A stretch of 47,596 bases of DNA from contig WFXC01000048.1 of assembly GCA_015490805.1 (NCBI GenBank), positions 1 to 47,596 on the forward strand. Reading direction: 5' to 3'. The notes under the pieces were generated by a model. The model was not told the DNA's origin. It searched no databases and saw nothing but the letters and a program-made list of their open reading frames with translations. Both the position numbers and the translations under genes were made by a program. The DNA comes from Candidatus Kapaibacterium sp. (GTDB lineage: Bacteria; Bacteroidota; Ignavibacteria; Kapaibacteriales; WFXC01). The stretch's first letter is position 1; the number at the start of each line of letters is the position of its first letter. This document shows, one piece after another, positions 1 to 8,649 of the stretch.

Positions 1-2
1 GG

Positions 3-197
3 GTACGGGTGCGGTATCCGTCGGAGGAAGGCTGGGCGATAGAGATTCGGGATCTGGTGGGGCGAGTGGTATATCAGCGGCAGCAGGACGCAGGAGAGCG
101 GGAAGCGTGGATGGAGCTTTCGAGAAGTGGGACGTACTACGTACGGTTATGGAAAGGGAATCGGGTGATTGTGGTGCCAGTGGTGGTGGTGCGGTAG
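3..197 (+). CDS. C-terminal end of a T9SS-sorted secreted protein (partial)
   Basis: The frame is open to the left edge of the window, so only the last 64 or so residues are visible. They match the shape of a type IX secretion C-terminal sorting domain: a strand with IRDLVGRVVYQ, then a segment ending LSRSGTYYVRLWKGN, then a hydrophobic last strand VIVVPVVVVR. In T9SS cargo this beta-sandwich domain directs outer-membrane export and is usually cleaved. The rest of the protein and its function lie outside the window. The same kind of ending is found on four other proteins here. The T9SS assignment is inferred from this pattern; no other domain can be seen. Confidence 0.7.
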   Translation, partial: VRVRYPSEEGWAIEIRDLVGRVVYQRQQDAGEREAWMELSRSGTYYVRLWKGNRVIVVPVVVVR

Positions 198-227
198 GAG
201 AAAGCAGAGTGTGCCGGGAGCACTGAA

Positions 228-281
228 CTGGGAGCGCCGACTTTCGCCGGCAAAAATGCACACTGAAGTGAGCGCTCCCAG
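228..281 (+). repeat. Composite two-hairpin element, GCCG hairpin first
   Basis: Outer arms CTGGGAGCG (228-236) and CGCTCCCAG (273-281) are exact reverse complements. Between them lie hairpin GCCGAC-TTTC-GCCGGC (236-251, one mismatch) and hairpin GCACAC-TGAA-GTGAGC (258-273, one mismatch), so the strand could fold into a three-way junction. Confidence 0.75.
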
Positions 282-314
282 TAGCGAAGGAGCGCTGACT
301 TTCGCTGGCAAAAG

Positions 315-371
315 CTGGGAGCGCCGGCTTCAGTCGGCAATGAAATGTACCCTAAGGGGGAGCGCTCCCGG
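315..371 (+). repeat. Composite two-hairpin element, degenerate right half
   Basis: The left arm CTGGGAGCG at 315-323 is followed by hairpin GCCGGC-TTCA-GTCGGC. The right half is more diverged (GTACCC-TAAG-GGGG core) and ends in CGCTCCCGG at 363-371. Organisation is the same as in the element at 228-281. Confidence 0.6.
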
Positions 372-526
372 ACACACGGAAGTGTAGACTCCTGGTAGCA
401 GGAGGCGATGAACTGCGGTTGAAGTGCACACGCCCGGCGAAATGAGGATGCTGGTTTCAGGCGAAATGATGACACGCCAAAGTGTGCGCCGTGCTGAAGT
501 AGAGAATGCTGGCGCAGATGCTTGTG

Positions 527-874
527 TTAGACCCGAAGCCGCTCCGGATCGATTTTGTTCAGATACTCCACTTTTTTCAGCAACTCTTCTCGCGTCTCCG
601 GATTGTTGGGATCTGGCAAACAGCAGTCTACCGGACAGACCGCCGCACACTGTGGCTCGTCGTAGAATGGCACACACTCTGTACATTTGTCCGGGACGAT
701 GTAGTAGTGATCCGCCGACCAGAAATCTCCTTTGTACCCACCCGGAGAGGTGGAGTCTGTGTAAGTTTCCCCGGCTAAGGTCCACGGTGCACCGGGTTCA
801 TAAATGGCGTTGTTCGGGCACTCTGGTTCACAGGCGCCACAGTTGATGCAATCGTCGGTAATATACAGTGCCAT
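527..874 (-). CDS. Dicluster 4Fe-4S ferredoxin
   Basis: A 115-residue small electron carrier, predicted cytoplasmic. The first cluster motif is [15 protein letters not shown] near residues 11-25. The second is CTEC, a spacer with FYDEPQ, then [10 protein letters not shown] near residues 64-85. Together they supply eight cysteines for two [4Fe-4S] clusters. A loop of about 37 residues separates the motifs, longer than in clostridial ferredoxins, and an acidic/charged C-terminal tail follows; this fits the longer ferredoxins I recall from Bacteroidota and Chlorobiota. It lies 77 bases downstream of uvrB on the same strand and may be co-transcribed, though no functional link to uvrB is known. 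Its redox partner cannot be told from the sequence. Confidence 0.92.
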   Translation of the reverse strand: MALYITDDCINCGACEPECPNNAIYEPGAPWTLAGETYTDSTSPGGYKGDFWSADHYYIVPDKCTECVPFYDEPQCAAVCPVDCCLPDPNNPETREELLKKVEYLNKIDPERLRV

Positions 875-951
875 TGTGCTTTGTTGAGCGTTTTCTGGAA
901 CATTTCACTGGAATTTGCACTGATAAACAACGAGCAGCGCTGCAAGAGATT

Positions 952-2988
952 TTACGCCATTTCCTGCCGCAATGCTTTGAGGCGGGCAATTTCGTCGCGA
1001 AGCTCTGCTGCCAGCTCGAATTTCCATTCTCTGGCTGCCTGCTCCATTTCCTGTTCTAATTGCTGGATTAGGCGTTCCAGTTCTGACGGTGTCAGGTACT
1101 GGGCTAAGGGTTCCGCCGCACGCTGGTACTGCTGCTGTTGGTACAGATGGTATCGTTCCATTCGATCGCTCTGAATATCTGCGATGCGAGTGCTTTGCAG
1201 GATTTCCTCTCTGGTTTTGTAGATAGTCCGTGGAACAATCCCGTGTTTGCGATTGTACGCTTCCTGAATTTTGCGTCGCCGTTTCGTTTCTTCGATGACC
1301 CGGCGCATTGCGTCCGTGATGCGATCTGCATAGAGGATAACCATCCCTTCCGCATTGCGGGCGGTGCGACCGGCTATCTGGAAGAGCGATCGCTCGCTGC
1401 GGAGAAATCCCTCTTTGTCGGCATCCAGAATTGCCACCAGTGAGACTTCTGGCAGGTCCAGTCCTTCTCGAAGCAGGTTGATACCGATCAGAACGTCGAA
1501 TTTCCCCAACCGGAAATCTCGGATAATTTCCACCCGTTCCAGCGCATCGATTTCCGAATGCAAATATGCCGATCGAATGTTGAGTTCCTGCAGGTACTCT
1601 GCCAGATCTTCTGCCATCCGCTTTGTCAAAGTAATCACCAGCACGCGCTGCTGTTTTTGAACCCGCTTGTGAATTTCGGAGATCAGGTCGTCGATCTGGT
1701 ATCGCAGGGGACGAACTTCGATGAGAGGATCCAGCAGGCCAGTAGGACGAACAATTTGTTCCACCACTTCTCCGCCACATTTTTCCAGTTCGTAGTCGCC
1801 GGGCGTAGCACTGACAAAGATGCACTGGTTGATCAGAGATTCGAATTCATCGAAGCGCAAGGGTCGATTTTCTAAGGCGGAGGGAAGGCGAAATCCGTGC
1901 TCGACCAGCGTCAGCTTGCGCTGGCGATCGCCGTTGTACATTGCCCGAATTTGCGGAATGGTGACGTGGCTTTCATCGATAATCATCAGGAAATCCTCCG
2001 GGAAGTAATCAATCAAGCAGGCGGGACGTTCTCCCCACGTGCGACCGGTCAGGTACATCGAATAATTCTCGATGCCCGAACAGTAGCCAATCTCGCGCAT
2101 CATTTCTAAATCGAACAGTGTTCGCTGCTCCAGTCGCTGCGCTTCCAGCACTTTGCCCTGAGTATAGAGTTCTTTCAGACGATCCCGGAGTTCTGCTTCA
2201 ATAGCTTTCAGAGCGTGTTCTAATTCGGGGCGGGTTGTGACAAAAATTCGGGCTGGATGAATTGCAATGCTGTCTAACTCTTCCAGCGTCTCACCCAGTC
2301 GTGTGTCGATAAAGCGGATGCGATCGATTTCATCTCCGAAGAATTCAACGCGAATCGCCACCGTATTTTCGTATGCCGGCATAATGTCGACAATGTCGCC
2401 GCGGACTCGATAAGAACCCCGTCGTAATTCCCCGTCGTTCCGTTCATAGTACAGTTCGGATAACCGGTAGAGCAGATCCCGGCGGGATAGCTGCATTCCC
2501 CGGCGGAGGGGAAAGAGTGAGGCTTTGAAAGACTGGACGGATCCGATCCCGTAAATGCAACTGACGCTGGCGACAACAATGACATCGCGACGACCTTCAA
2601 CCAGCGCGGAGGTTGCTTTGAGCCGCAGACGGTCGATTTCTTCGTTGATCTTGATGTCCTTTTCAATGTAGGTGTCTGTCTCCGGTATGTACGCTTCCGG
2701 TTGGTAGTAGTCGTAGTAGCTGATAAAGTATTCGACTGCGTTGTTGGGAAACAATTGCTTGAGCTCGCTATACAACTGGGCTGCTAAGGTCTTGTTGTGC
2801 GAAATAATGAGGGTAGGGCGTTGCACCTGCTGGATGACATTGGCGATGGTGAAGGTTTTTCCGGATCCTGTGACACCTAACAGCGTCTGGAAACGTTTTC
2901 CCTCCCGAAGTCCACGAACTAATTCCCGAATTGCTTTCGGTTGATCGCCCGCCGGTTGATAGGGGGCGTGTAATTCAAACCGTTCCAT
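952..2988 (-). CDS. uvrB: Excinuclease ABC subunit B
   Basis: UvrB is the damage-verifying helicase-like subunit of UvrABC nucleotide excision repair: UvrA loads it on damaged DNA and UvrC then incises. The 678-residue length is normal. Visible features are the N-terminus with AGDQPKAI, Walker A GVTGSGKT near residues 40-47, the tyrosine-rich beta-hairpin [20 protein letters not shown] near 91-110, the DESH box, helicase motifs including SATPGDYE, and GRTARN in motif VI. A C-terminal UVR motif (about residues 635-670, [14 protein letters not shown]) binds UvrC. The protein appears complete. No uvrA or uvrC lies nearby. pstB lies about 157 bases upstream on the same strand, and no strong promoter was found between them. 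Confidence 0.97.
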   Translation of the reverse strand: MERFELHAPYQPAGDQPKAIRELVRGLREGKRFQTLLGVTGSGKTFTIANVIQQVQRPTLIISHNKTLAAQLYSELKQLFPNNAVEYFISYYDYYQPEAYIPETDTYIEKDIKINEEIDRLRLKATSALVEGRRDVIVVASVSCIYGIGSVQSFKASLFPLRRGMQLSRRDLLYRLSELYYERNDGELRRGSYRVRGDIVDIMPAYENTVAIRVEFFGDEIDRIRFIDTRLGETLEELDSIAIHPARIFVTTRPELEHALKAIEAELRDRLKELYTQGKVLEAQRLEQRTLFDLEMMREIGYCSGIENYSMYLTGRTWGERPACLIDYFPEDFLMIIDESHVTIPQIRAMYNGDRQRKLTLVEHGFRLPSALENRPLRFDEFESLINQCIFVSATPGDYELEKCGGEVVEQIVRPTGLLDPLIEVRPLRYQIDDLISEIHKRVQKQQRVLVITLTKRMAEDLAEYLQELNIRSAYLHSEIDALERVEIIRDFRLGKFDVLIGINLLREGLDLPEVSLVAILDADKEGFLRSERSLFQIAGRTARNAEGMVILYADRITDAMRRVIEETKRRRKIQEAYNRKHGIVPRTIYKTREEILQSTRIADIQSDRMERYHLYQQQQYQRAAEPLAQYLTPSELERLIQQLEQEMEQAAREWKFELAAELRDEIARLKALRQEMA

Positions 2989-3145
2989 TGTTCTGACTCT
3001 GCCGTTTTTGAAAAAGATGTGACGGATGCTGTCTGCTCCCTATTTCGCTGGCAATGTCACTGTCGTTCCAGTCAGGAAAGGCAAAGCGTTCTAGGTTGGT
3101 AAAAATTTTGGCTTAATGCAGTAAGCTGGTGGTCAGGACACAAAA

Positions 3146-3937
3146 TTATCCAAAGCGACCGGTGACGTAGGCTTCCGTTTCCTGCCGATCAGGATTGGTA
3201 AACAGTTTGGTGGTTTTGCTGTATTCGATGAGTTCGCCGAGATAGAGGAAAGCCGTATACTGGCTGATCCGTGCCGCTTGCTGCATATTGTGCGTAACGA
3301 TGACAATAGTATAATCCTCCCGGAGCGATTCGATCAGTTCCTCGATCTTCGCAGTGGAAATAGGATCTAACGCCGAAGTGGGTTCATCCATTAGCAACAC
3401 TTCCGGGTTGACAGCGATAGCACGGGCAATGCAGAGGCGCTGCTGCTGCCCGCCAGACAGACTCAGCGCCGACTGATGCAAAATGTCTTTGACCTCGCTC
3501 CATAAAGCGGCTTTTTTGAGGCTTTCTTCGGCAATATGATGGAGGTGCTCTTTGTTCCGAATCCCGTTGAGTCGGGGACCAAAAACGACATTTTCGAAAA
3601 TGGATTTCGGAAACGGATTCGGCTTCTGGAATACCAGTCCAACGCGCTTGCGCAACGTCACCACGTCAACATCTGGATCGTAGACATTTTTCCCGTCCAG
3701 CAGGATCTTGCCGCTGACCCGGACGTTTTCGATAAGGTCATTCATTCGGTTGATGCTCCGCAGCAGCGTCGATTTGCCACAGCCGGATGGTCCGATGAGT
3801 GCAGTGACGTGGTTGGCGTAGATTTCCATCGAAATGTCGCGCAGGGCTTGTTTATTCCCGTACCAGAGGGAGAAGTTCAGAATGTGAATCTTCGTTGTCA
3901 GCCGGGTCATTTCTTTGAAGCGTTTAACGAACGGCAT
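3146..3937 (-). CDS. pstB: Phosphate ABC transporter ATP-binding protein
   Basis: PstB is the ATPase of the high-affinity phosphate importer PstSCAB. Walker [10 protein letters not shown] (about residues 52-60), Q-loop region [16 protein letters not shown], signature [15 protein letters not shown] and Walker [13 protein letters not shown] are all present. The KPNPFP segment and the C-terminal [15 protein letters not shown] are typical of PstB within ABC ATPases. The start is ambiguous: the ATG at 3937 gives 263 residues, while an ATG at 3910 gives 254, closer to the common PstB N-terminus; neither has a clear Shine-Dalgarno. pstS, pstC, pstA and phoU are absent from the window, so the permease must be encoded elsewhere. 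The flippase gene ends 18 bases upstream on the same strand. Confidence 0.95.
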   Translation of the reverse strand: MPFVKRFKEMTRLTTKIHILNFSLWYGNKQALRDISMEIYANHVTALIGPSGCGKSTLLRSINRMNDLIENVRVSGKILLDGKNVYDPDVDVVTLRKRVGLVFQKPNPFPKSIFENVVFGPRLNGIRNKEHLHHIAEESLKKAALWSEVKDILHQSALSLSGGQQQRLCIARAIAVNPEVLLMDEPTSALDPISTAKIEELIESLREDYTIVIVTHNMQQAARISQYTAFLYLGELIEYSKTTKLFTNPDRQETEAYVTGRFG

Positions 3938-3955
3938 ATCAACGGTTGAACGGGC

Positions 3956-5404
3956 TCAATAGCGTAAACGGTGATGGAAGTGCCGGTATCGGGACACGAG
4001 GAGCAGTGCCGAAAGGAGCGCAAAGATACAGATGGCGATGATCAACCATACGATTGGATAAGGCGGAGGCTGCAACCACAGTGCGCTGACCAACCAGAGC
4101 AAACCCAGCATACCGAGTTGCAATCCCAGCGCAAGTCGGGGGAAGGGGATGGGATATAAGGGCTGGATTTTGTAGTAAAGGTACGCACTCTGGGTCAGGT
4201 ATGCAGCAACGGTTGCCCACGCTGCGGCTGTGTAGCCCAGCAGGGGAATGAGCAGAACGTTGCAGACAACATTGGTCAGTGCGGCAAACCCTGTAGCAGA
4301 TGCCAGCCAGGAGGTTTTGTTGTACCGATACACGCCCGGCAGCAGCAGTGGAGTAAAGCCGTAGAGCAGGTAGCCAGCCGCAACGATGGGGACGATGTGC
4401 GTTCCTTCCCAGTACCGTGGATCGATCAGAGCGACGTTGAAAACCGGCAAACGAACTACGAAGTCAATGCCAAGGAGGAGCAGCAAAAAGAGAAACCCTC
4501 CAAAAGTTGTAAACAGCAAGCTGATATGAGCGAACAGTTGCGGTGCGTGCTCTTTCTCATAGTGTCGGAGGAAAAAAGGTTTCCACGCGTATTCGAACAT
4601 CGAAATGAACAGCAACATCGGGATAGCCAGCCGGTAGTTAGCCTGGTAGATCCCGATAGCTGCATCGGAGGCAAAAATTTTGAGCAGTGGACGATCCCCA
4701 ATGTGCAGGAAAATCGCCCCGATTGCTGCCGGAATGGTAGGGAGAGCAAATCGAAACAGGGTTCGCAGCATCGGCGGTGAGAAGTGAAAATGCAGCAATT
4801 TCGCAACAATGGGCAGCACCAGAAGAAAGCCAAAGCCGGAGGAAATGACATTGGCGATGATGATCCATTCCGCCGTTTTATGCAATCCAACCAGAAACCA
4901 TACATTCAGGGCAACGTTCACAACAATGATGGCTGTTTTCGCCAGCGAAAAGCGAATCGTCTTTCGATGCAGGCGTAGATGGGCAAATGGGAGAATCAGC
5001 AGACTGTCAAAAGCAGCGATCCAGACGCTCAGTCGAACAATCAGGGATGCATTTGGTAACGGTAGGGCTAACCAGTTGACCACAGGGGAAGCGAAGATCC
5101 AGACGATGGCAATAGCAATGGCAGCAGCGACAAGAGAAGTCAGCCAGCCATTGGAAAAAACCTCCTTTTCTCTATCCAGCGGCTGATTTGCCGCATAGCG
5201 AAAAAAAGCAGACTCCATTCCAAGGGTCAGAAAAATATTCAGGAACGCCAGAAGGGAGTACAGAAAAGCAATGCCACCCAATTCAGATGGCGTCAGGTAG
5301 TGGGTGTATAAAGGCGTGAGCAGGAAGGTCAGGAAGCGCCCGATGACAATGCTTAGCCCATAAACGATGGTATCCTTGCCGAGTTCTTTCAAATAATGGA
5401 GCAT
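3956..5404 (-). CDS. Wzx-like polysaccharide flippase (MOP superfamily)
   Basis: An integral membrane protein of 482 residues with about 12-14 hydrophobic segments spread along its length, typical of the oligosaccharide/polysaccharide flippases (Wzx/RfbX-like) of the MOP exporter superfamily. The N-terminus KDTIVYGLSIVIGRFLTFLLTPLYTHYL is characteristic of this group and places helix 1 at about residues 12-35. Such proteins move lipid-linked glycan units across the inner membrane. The basic C-terminus ends shortly after the last helix. It is oriented head-to-head with the M28 peptidase gene and is followed by pstB on the same strand. Substrate is unknown; no glycosyltransferase adjoins it here, but two lie in the 37-44 kb region. 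Confidence 0.85.
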   Translation of the reverse strand: MLHYLKELGKDTIVYGLSIVIGRFLTFLLTPLYTHYLTPSELGGIAFLYSLLAFLNIFLTLGMESAFFRYAANQPLDREKEVFSNGWLTSLVAAAIAIAIVWIFASPVVNWLALPLPNASLIVRLSVWIAAFDSLLILPFAHLRLHRKTIRFSLAKTAIIVVNVALNVWFLVGLHKTAEWIIIANVISSGFGFLLVLPIVAKLLHFHFSPPMLRTLFRFALPTIPAAIGAIFLHIGDRPLLKIFASDAAIGIYQANYRLAIPMLLFISMFEYAWKPFFLRHYEKEHAPQLFAHISLLFTTFGGFLFLLLLLGIDFVVRLPVFNVALIDPRYWEGTHIVPIVAAGYLLYGFTPLLLPGVYRYNKTSWLASATGFAALTNVVCNVLLIPLLGYTAAAWATVAAYLTQSAYLYYKIQPLYPIPFPRLALGLQLGMLGLLWLVSALWLQPPPYPIVWLIIAICIFALLSALLLVSRYRHFHHRLRY

Positions 5405-5449
5405 ACGGTTGTTCGTTTCTGTGAGTCTTTGATAACGGGATTCGTGTCA

Positions 5450-5457
5450 CAAACCTA
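5450..5457 (-). promoter_or_regulatory. Possible Bacteroidota-type -7 element for the flippase gene
   Basis: On the minus strand the bases read TAGGTTTG, an exact match to TAnnTTTG, 46 bases before the flippase ATG. No good TTTG was found at the expected -33 distance, so this may be chance. Confidence 0.3.
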
Positions 5458-7331
5458 TGGGCTTTCTTATGATTCGACGAAGCTTTTTTTCACGTTGGCT
5501 GAGCCTGCTTATTGTGTTGAGCATTTTTTCTCTGTTTGCGGGGAACGCGAAAGACAAAGATGCGAAGGGACACGAAGCACGCCTGAAGCAGTTGCAACAG
5601 AGAGTGCAGTATCTGGCATCGGATGAATTAGAAGGTCGGGCAGCCGGAACCGAAGGCGCAACGAAAGCTGCTCATTTCCTGGCGGAGCAGTTAGCGGCTC
5701 TCGGTTATCAAAAGCCGTGGGATACTGGCTATCTGCAGGAGTTTTCGGTCGTTACGGGGGCAAAGCTGGGTCCGAACAATCAGCTTTCCGTAAAAGTGGT
5801 CGTACCAAGACCCGGTGTGCCTTATGAGAAGTCCTTGATGCGCACGCTGCACTGGAAGGTTGATAAGGACTGGCGCCCTCTGGGGTTGTCGTCCGATTCC
5901 TTGGTAACCGATCGCCCGATTGTGTTCTGTGGTTATGGGATTAGCTCAAAAGCGTTGAAATTTGATGAGTATCAGGATGTCGATGTTAAGGGAAAAGTAG
6001 CGTTGATCTTGCGAGGAACGCCGGATACAACCGGCAATCCCCATTCCAGATTTGCCCGGTTTGCTTCGCTGCGGTATAAGGCGATTAACGCGCGAGAGCA
6101 CGGCGCAGCCGCAGTCGTGTTTGTCAGTCACGAGGGTGATTCTGCCGATGTATTGCTCAAACTGGAAGTGCAGGGGCTGGGTAAAGCGGTTGGTATTCCG
6201 GTCATTCATCTTAAACGGTCGCTGGCAGCAAAGCTCTTTCCGCCAGAGAAAACATTGTTTATGGCAGAACAGGCGATCAATCGGACGCAACAGCCGCACA
6301 GCTTTGCTCTTCCACGGGTTCGAATGACTCTCCAGACCGATGTGGACTTTGTCAAATCACCAACCTATAACGTGGTTGGCATTCTGCCGGGCAGTGATCC
6401 GCAATTACAGCAGCAGTATCTGGTCGTGGGCGCTCACTACGACCATCTGGGATGGGGCAAGTATGGGTCGCTGTATCGTGGCAAGGAGCCGAAAATTCAT
6501 TATGGAGCGGATGATAATGCTTCGGGAGTGGTGACAGTACTGGAAATTGCCCGTCGTTTAAAGGAGAATCCACCAAAAAGAAGTGTCATCGTGGCATTCT
6601 TTGGAGCGGAAGAAATGGGGCTTTTGGGCTCCAAGTATCTGGTAGAGCACTTCCCTGTTCCACTGGATCACGTGGTGATGATGCTCAATCTGGATATGGT
6701 TGGTCGGCTGAAAAATAACCGGCTGACTATTATGGGTGCCGGGACTTCTTCGGCGTGGGCGGCATTGATTGATTCCATTAAACACCGCTTTGGACTGGAA
6801 ATTTCCACCACTGCCGATGGGTTCGGACCCAGCGACCACGCTTCATTTTATGCGAAACAGATCCCTGTGCTCTTTCTCTTCACCGGCTTGCATAGCGATT
6901 ACCATCGCCCATCAGATACGTGGGAGAAGCTGAATTATGCAGGGATGCTCCGGGTGGCGGACGTCGCAATGTTTATTCTCCAGACCGTTGGCAATGCTCC
7001 GGAACGCCCGGCTTTTGTGAAGGTGAAGCAGACGCAGCAGCGTCGTCGCGGAGGACCACTGAAAATTTATTTGGGAACCATCCCTGATTATGCAGATCAT
7101 CCTAAGGGTATGCGGATCTCCGGAGTTCGGGAGGGAAGTCCCGCGGAGCAGGGCGGCTTGCAGGAAGGAGATGTCATTATTCGCGTTGGCGATGTGCGCA
7201 TCCACGATATTTACGACTTTATGTATGCCCTCTCGCAGTACAATCCCGGCGATACCCTCCGTATTACTGTGTTACGGGGAAATCTGGAAGATCAGCAGGT
7301 GACTTTGAAAGTGGTGGCTGGTGATCGATGA
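5457..7331 (+). CDS. Exported M28-family zinc peptidase with PA and PDZ domains
   Basis: A 624-residue secreted or periplasmic aminopeptidase-like protein. An N-terminal signal sequence (IRRSFFSRWLSLLIVLSIFSLFAG) is followed by a lid/PA-type domain (about residues 130-280, containing DVKGKVALILRG and AREHGAAAVVFVS). The M28 catalytic domain follows, with zinc ligands in GAHYDHLGWG (His near 327), the bridging Asp in YGADDNASG, the catalytic Glu pair in FGAEEMGLLG, Asp in LNLDMVGRL, and a final His in HSDYHRPSDTW. A C-terminal PDZ domain (about 540-620, GVREGSPAEQGGLQEGDVIIRVG) probably aids substrate recognition. The start could also be the ATG at 5469, which leaves the signal peptide intact. 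The gene opens a four-gene chain in which each gene overlaps the next. Confidence 0.93.
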   Translation: MGFLMIRRSFFSRWLSLLIVLSIFSLFAGNAKDKDAKGHEARLKQLQQRVQYLASDELEGRAAGTEGATKAAHFLAEQLAALGYQKPWDTGYLQEFSVVTGAKLGPNNQLSVKVVVPRPGVPYEKSLMRTLHWKVDKDWRPLGLSSDSLVTDRPIVFCGYGISSKALKFDEYQDVDVKGKVALILRGTPDTTGNPHSRFARFASLRYKAINAREHGAAAVVFVSHEGDSADVLLKLEVQGLGKAVGIPVIHLKRSLAAKLFPPEKTLFMAEQAINRTQQPHSFALPRVRMTLQTDVDFVKSPTYNVVGILPGSDPQLQQQYLVVGAHYDHLGWGKYGSLYRGKEPKIHYGADDNASGVVTVLEIARRLKENPPKRSVIVAFFGAEEMGLLGSKYLVEHFPVPLDHVVMMLNLDMVGRLKNNRLTIMGAGTSSAWAALIDSIKHRFGLEISTTADGFGPSDHASFYAKQIPVLFLFTGLHSDYHRPSDTWEKLNYAGMLRVADVAMFILQTVGNAPERPAFVKVKQTQQRRRGGPLKIYLGTIPDYADHPKGMRISGVREGSPAEQGGLQEGDVIIRVGDVRIHDIYDFMYALSQYNPGDTLRITVLRGNLEDQQVTLKVVAGDR

Positions 7332-8194
7332 CGGAGAACGCTGTGACAGCGTTTGTCAGCCGAAAATTTCGGCTGGAATCAACCAGCGGATTTCCGATTT
7401 CGGGTAATGTTGAGTTTTTTGCGACGGATGAGCAGAAACCGTGTGTCCTGATTTTGCACGGTTTCAAGGGATTTAAAGACTGGGGATTTTTCCCGGAACT
7501 GGCACGGCGCATCGCCGCTGCGGGTGGGATCGCAATCCGCTTCAATTTTTCTTTGAATGGAATGGAAGAAGGAGAAGACACGGTACGCTATCCTGAGCGG
7601 TTTGCACAAAACACGGTATCGCAGGAATTGGCAGATGCAGAACAGGTGTTACAGCAATTGCAGCAGGGGCAGGTGCGAGCGTTGTGCGGACCGCACTGGG
7701 ATGGGAAGCGTATTTTTCTCTTCGGACATTCCCGGGGTGGCGGTGTTGGTCTGCTGCTATTTGCCCGACATCCGGAAATTCAGCGGGCAGCGCTCTGGGC
7801 TTCCATCTCGCGCTTTGATCGCTTCACGGAACGTCAGAAGGCATTCTGGAGACAACACGGAGCTATCGAGGTGAAGAATGCGCGGACCGGACAGGTGCTG
7901 CAAATGAGTGTCCGGTATTTAGAGGATCTGGAACGCCGTCGCCGGGAGTATGACTTGCTTCAGATAATGCGGTCTTTAGATCGCCCTGTTCTTCTGGTTC
8001 ACGGTGAACAGGACCTGACTGTCCCGCTGGCAGAAGCGCAGGCGTTGTATGAAGCAGCGCCTCCAGGAATAGCACGTTTGTACGTTGTGCCGAAAACGGG
8101 GCATACGTTTGGAATTGTCCATCCGTGGGATGGAACGCGTCCTGCTTTTGAAGAGGCGGTAAAAGTGACGCTCCAATGGTTCGGATTGGCATAG
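7328..8194 (+). CDS. Alpha/beta hydrolase (dienelactone hydrolase/acyl-peptidase-like)
   Basis: A 288-residue protein with the alpha/beta-hydrolase layout: oxyanion-region LHGFKGFKDWGFFPELAR (about residues 39-56), nucleophile elbow GHSRGGG (Ser near residue 136), a probable acid in VLLVHGEQDLTVPL, and a catalytic His in PKTGHTFG. It has no signal peptide, so it is predicted cytoplasmic. Its ATG overlaps the stop of the M28 peptidase (ATGA at 7328-7331), suggesting translational coupling, and its end overlaps the next gene by 19 bases. The substrate is unknown; pairing with an exported peptidase hints at peptide or ester catabolism, but that is inference from context only. Confidence 0.85.
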   Translation: MTENAVTAFVSRKFRLESTSGFPISGNVEFFATDEQKPCVLILHGFKGFKDWGFFPELARRIAAAGGIAIRFNFSLNGMEEGEDTVRYPERFAQNTVSQELADAEQVLQQLQQGQVRALCGPHWDGKRIFLFGHSRGGGVGLLLFARHPEIQRAALWASISRFDRFTERQKAFWRQHGAIEVKNARTGQVLQMSVRYLEDLERRRREYDLLQIMRSLDRPVLLVHGEQDLTVPLAEAQALYEAAPPGIARLYVVPKTGHTFGIVHPWDGTRPAFEEAVKVTLQWFGLA

Positions 8195-8649
8195 GAATCA
8201 TTTTAGCACTGCTGTGCTGCTGTTGTGTTCCTGTGCGTTCTGTGACGAAGCCAGCGGTTGAAAGGATTTCGCTGAGTAACGAAACACCCAGAGGCGCGCT
8301 GCTGTTGGCGGCACTGGAATTGCAACGGGGTAACGCACGCGCTGTAGAACAACTGCTCCTTCCTGATACGACCGCCGCAGCACTGGTGGATCGGTTTGAT
8401 GCATTGTGGGATCTTGAGCGCATTACGCGTCGCATTGATCGACGAACAGTTACCTCTTTTCTGATGCTTCCCGTTTCAGATCGGAGAACGACCGTTGGTT
8501 TTGTGGAATTCGGCTATCTTGTTCGTCTTCAACTGGAGCTAAGACAGTGGGGATCGCGCTGGTATCTGAAGCGGATCGAAGAAGATCCCGATCAGTTTCC
8601 ATTGGGTTCGTCACCGAAGTTGTTCGAACAACTGGCGAGGAGCAAATGA
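8176..8649 (+). CDS. Small putative lipoprotein of unknown function
   Basis: A 157-residue protein that I do not recognise. The N-terminus MVRIGIGIILALLCCCC is a short hydrophobic signal with a lipobox-like LALLC, so it is probably a lipoprotein anchored at Cys14. The remainder is charged and contains ALLLAALELQRGNARAVEQLL near residue 40, followed by a mixed alpha/beta stretch ending SPKLFEQLARSK. The start lies inside the alpha/beta hydrolase gene (19-base overlap) and its stop overlaps the cysteine desulfurase ATG, so it is embedded in a tightly packed operon. It could be an NTF2-like accessory domain, but I cannot show this. Confidence 0.65.
   Translation: MVRIGIGIILALLCCCCVPVRSVTKPAVERISLSNETPRGALLLAALELQRGNARAVEQLLLPDTTAAALVDRFDALWDLERITRRIDRRTVTSFLMLPVSDRRTTVGFVEFGYLVRLQLELRQWGSRWYLKRIEEDPDQFPLGSSPKLFEQLARSK

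Larger units (their letters stand above)
198..526. repeat. Gene-free stretch with composite hairpin repeats
   Basis: This interval between the partial T9SS gene and the ferredoxin stop codon has no credible gene; the small open frames are shadows of the repeats. It holds two composite elements (228-281 and 315-371) and a lone half-unit (about 289-309). They belong to the dispersed GGGAGCG hairpin family also found near 25914, 33696-34056 and 46677-47283. Beyond about 400 I see nothing recognisable. Confidence 0.75.

Noticed and set aside
137..846. Several overlapping open frames on both strands between the partial T9SS gene and the ferredoxin
   Set aside because: They translate the hairpin repeats or the antisense of the ferredoxin and show no domain, consistent composition or start signal.
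8547..8645. Upstream start for the cysteine desulfurase
   Set aside because: The extra 33 residues overlap the lipoprotein gene in another frame and are not part of the family; MIYLDNSATT at 8646 is the canonical start.
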